A DNA stretch of 57,804 nt from Defluviitaleaceae bacterium (GTDB lineage: Bacteria; Bacillota; Clostridia; Lachnospirales; WQUN01): the NCBI GenBank assembly GCA_009780585.1, contig WQZS01000021.1:1-57804 (forward strand). The letters are read 5' to 3'. Numbering within the stretch: the first letter of the stretch is position 1; every line of letters begins with the position of its first letter. A model generated the notes under the pieces. The model saw nothing but the letters and a program-made list of their open reading frames with translations, was not told the origin of the DNA and did not search any database. This document shows positions 57,759 through 57,804 of the stretch, piece by piece. The translations under genes were made by a program, and so were the position numbers.

Positions 57759-57804
57759 ATGGCAAGGGGATATACACACATGAAAGTGTTGGAAGCGCAG
57801 TTAT
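57759..57804 (+). CDS. Transposase OrfA, partial (IS3-like)
   Basis: Only the first 15 codons are in the window (MARGYTHMKVLEAQL). GGGAGG is seven bases before the ATG. Together with the terminal repeat and the hairpin, this fits the HTH start of an IS3-type orfA. The rest is beyond the window edge. Confidence 0.6.
   Translation, partial: MARGYTHMKVLEAQL

Larger units (their letters stand above)
57684..57804 (+). mobile_element. Left end of an IS3-like insertion sequence
   Basis: TGTACTGCACC at 57684-57694 is typical of IS3-family terminal inverted repeats. The transposase orfA begins 75 bases further in, with the first residues visible. A hairpin (57721-57751) lies between. The right end is outside the window, so the target duplication cannot be checked. 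Confidence 0.65.

Noticed and set aside
1..57804. CRISPR arrays, tRNA or rRNA genes
   Set aside because: No regularly spaced direct repeats of 24-40 bases were seen; no tRNA cloverleaf with a CCA end or conserved T-loop was found by eye. A tRNAscan or CRISPR finder run would settle this.

Overview
The window looks like a chromosomal segment of a motile, flagellated, anaerobic Firmicute of class Clostridia, probably gut- or rumen-associated. The evidence is Firmicutes-style Shine-Dalgarno sites and sigma-A promoters, a fla/che operon tail in the Bacillus/Clostridium order (flhA-flhF-flhG ... cheC-cheD-fliA ... swrB-like), a cdaA/cdaR locus, split chromate-transporter genes, a LexA box of Firmicutes type, desulfoferrodoxin and a Fe/Mn superoxide dismutase, and a clostridial spore-coat-like protein. 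Coding DNA is mostly GC-rich by eye. Two AT-richer stretches (about 24.0-27.7 kb and 39.4-42.1 kb) carry accessory genes and look acquired. No species can be named from sequence alone.

Layout. 0.2-3.8 kb: a tight + operon with an LCP cell-wall enzyme, a GntR/MocR-like regulator that has lost the middle of its aminotransferase domain, CheB and a GNAT acetyltransferase. 10.1-3.8 kb (minus): five packed genes (GNAT-like, three-TM coiled-coil protein, beta-rich protein, NUDIX hydrolase, 926-residue repeat protein) that may be one undescribed system. 10.2-12.8 kb: superoxide dismutase, an enlarged ECF S-component and an unknown protein. 12.9-22.7 kb: the flagellar/chemotaxis operon behind one clear promoter. 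22.7-23.9 kb (minus): an ArmA/Rmt-like 16S rRNA methyltransferase and desulfoferrodoxin. 24.0-27.7 kb: accessory island with an HTH + YhcG-type nuclease pair, an acetyltransferase remnant, a candidate structured RNA, a methyltransferase with a coupled 36-residue ORF and a Cys-rich sensor-like protein. 27.8-33.3 kb: divergent TGT, GH42 beta-galactosidase with an unknown partner, and paired chromate transporters. 33.4-38.0 kb: c-di-AMP operon (two membrane proteins, cdaA, a membrane protein, cdaR). 38.0-39.3 kb: a leader ORF overlapping an apparently ATG-less conserved N-terminal domain. 39.4-42.1 kb: phosphatase and two toxin-antitoxin modules. 41.5-45.2 kb: a minimal type IV pilus/competence-like operon with hicAB lodged inside it. 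45.4-48.2 kb: aspartase, metallophosphatase, VOC protein. 49.0-55.1 kb: two zinc-ribbon ABC exporters around a DUF1854 protein, then an M42 peptidase. 55.2-56.9 kb: lexA with operators, and a DUF368/PopT carrier. The right edge holds a 172-nt giant hairpin and an interrupted gene next to the left end of an IS3-like element.

The genes fall into motility control, envelope and c-di-AMP homeostasis, oxidative-stress defence, and mobile or selfish modules. The best candidates for undescribed biology are the five-gene minus-strand cluster at 3.8-10.1 kb, the leader/AUA-start locus at 38.0-39.3 kb, the ABC-DUF1854-ABC exporter, the chromosomal Rmt-like methyltransferase and the giant hairpin at 57.0 kb.
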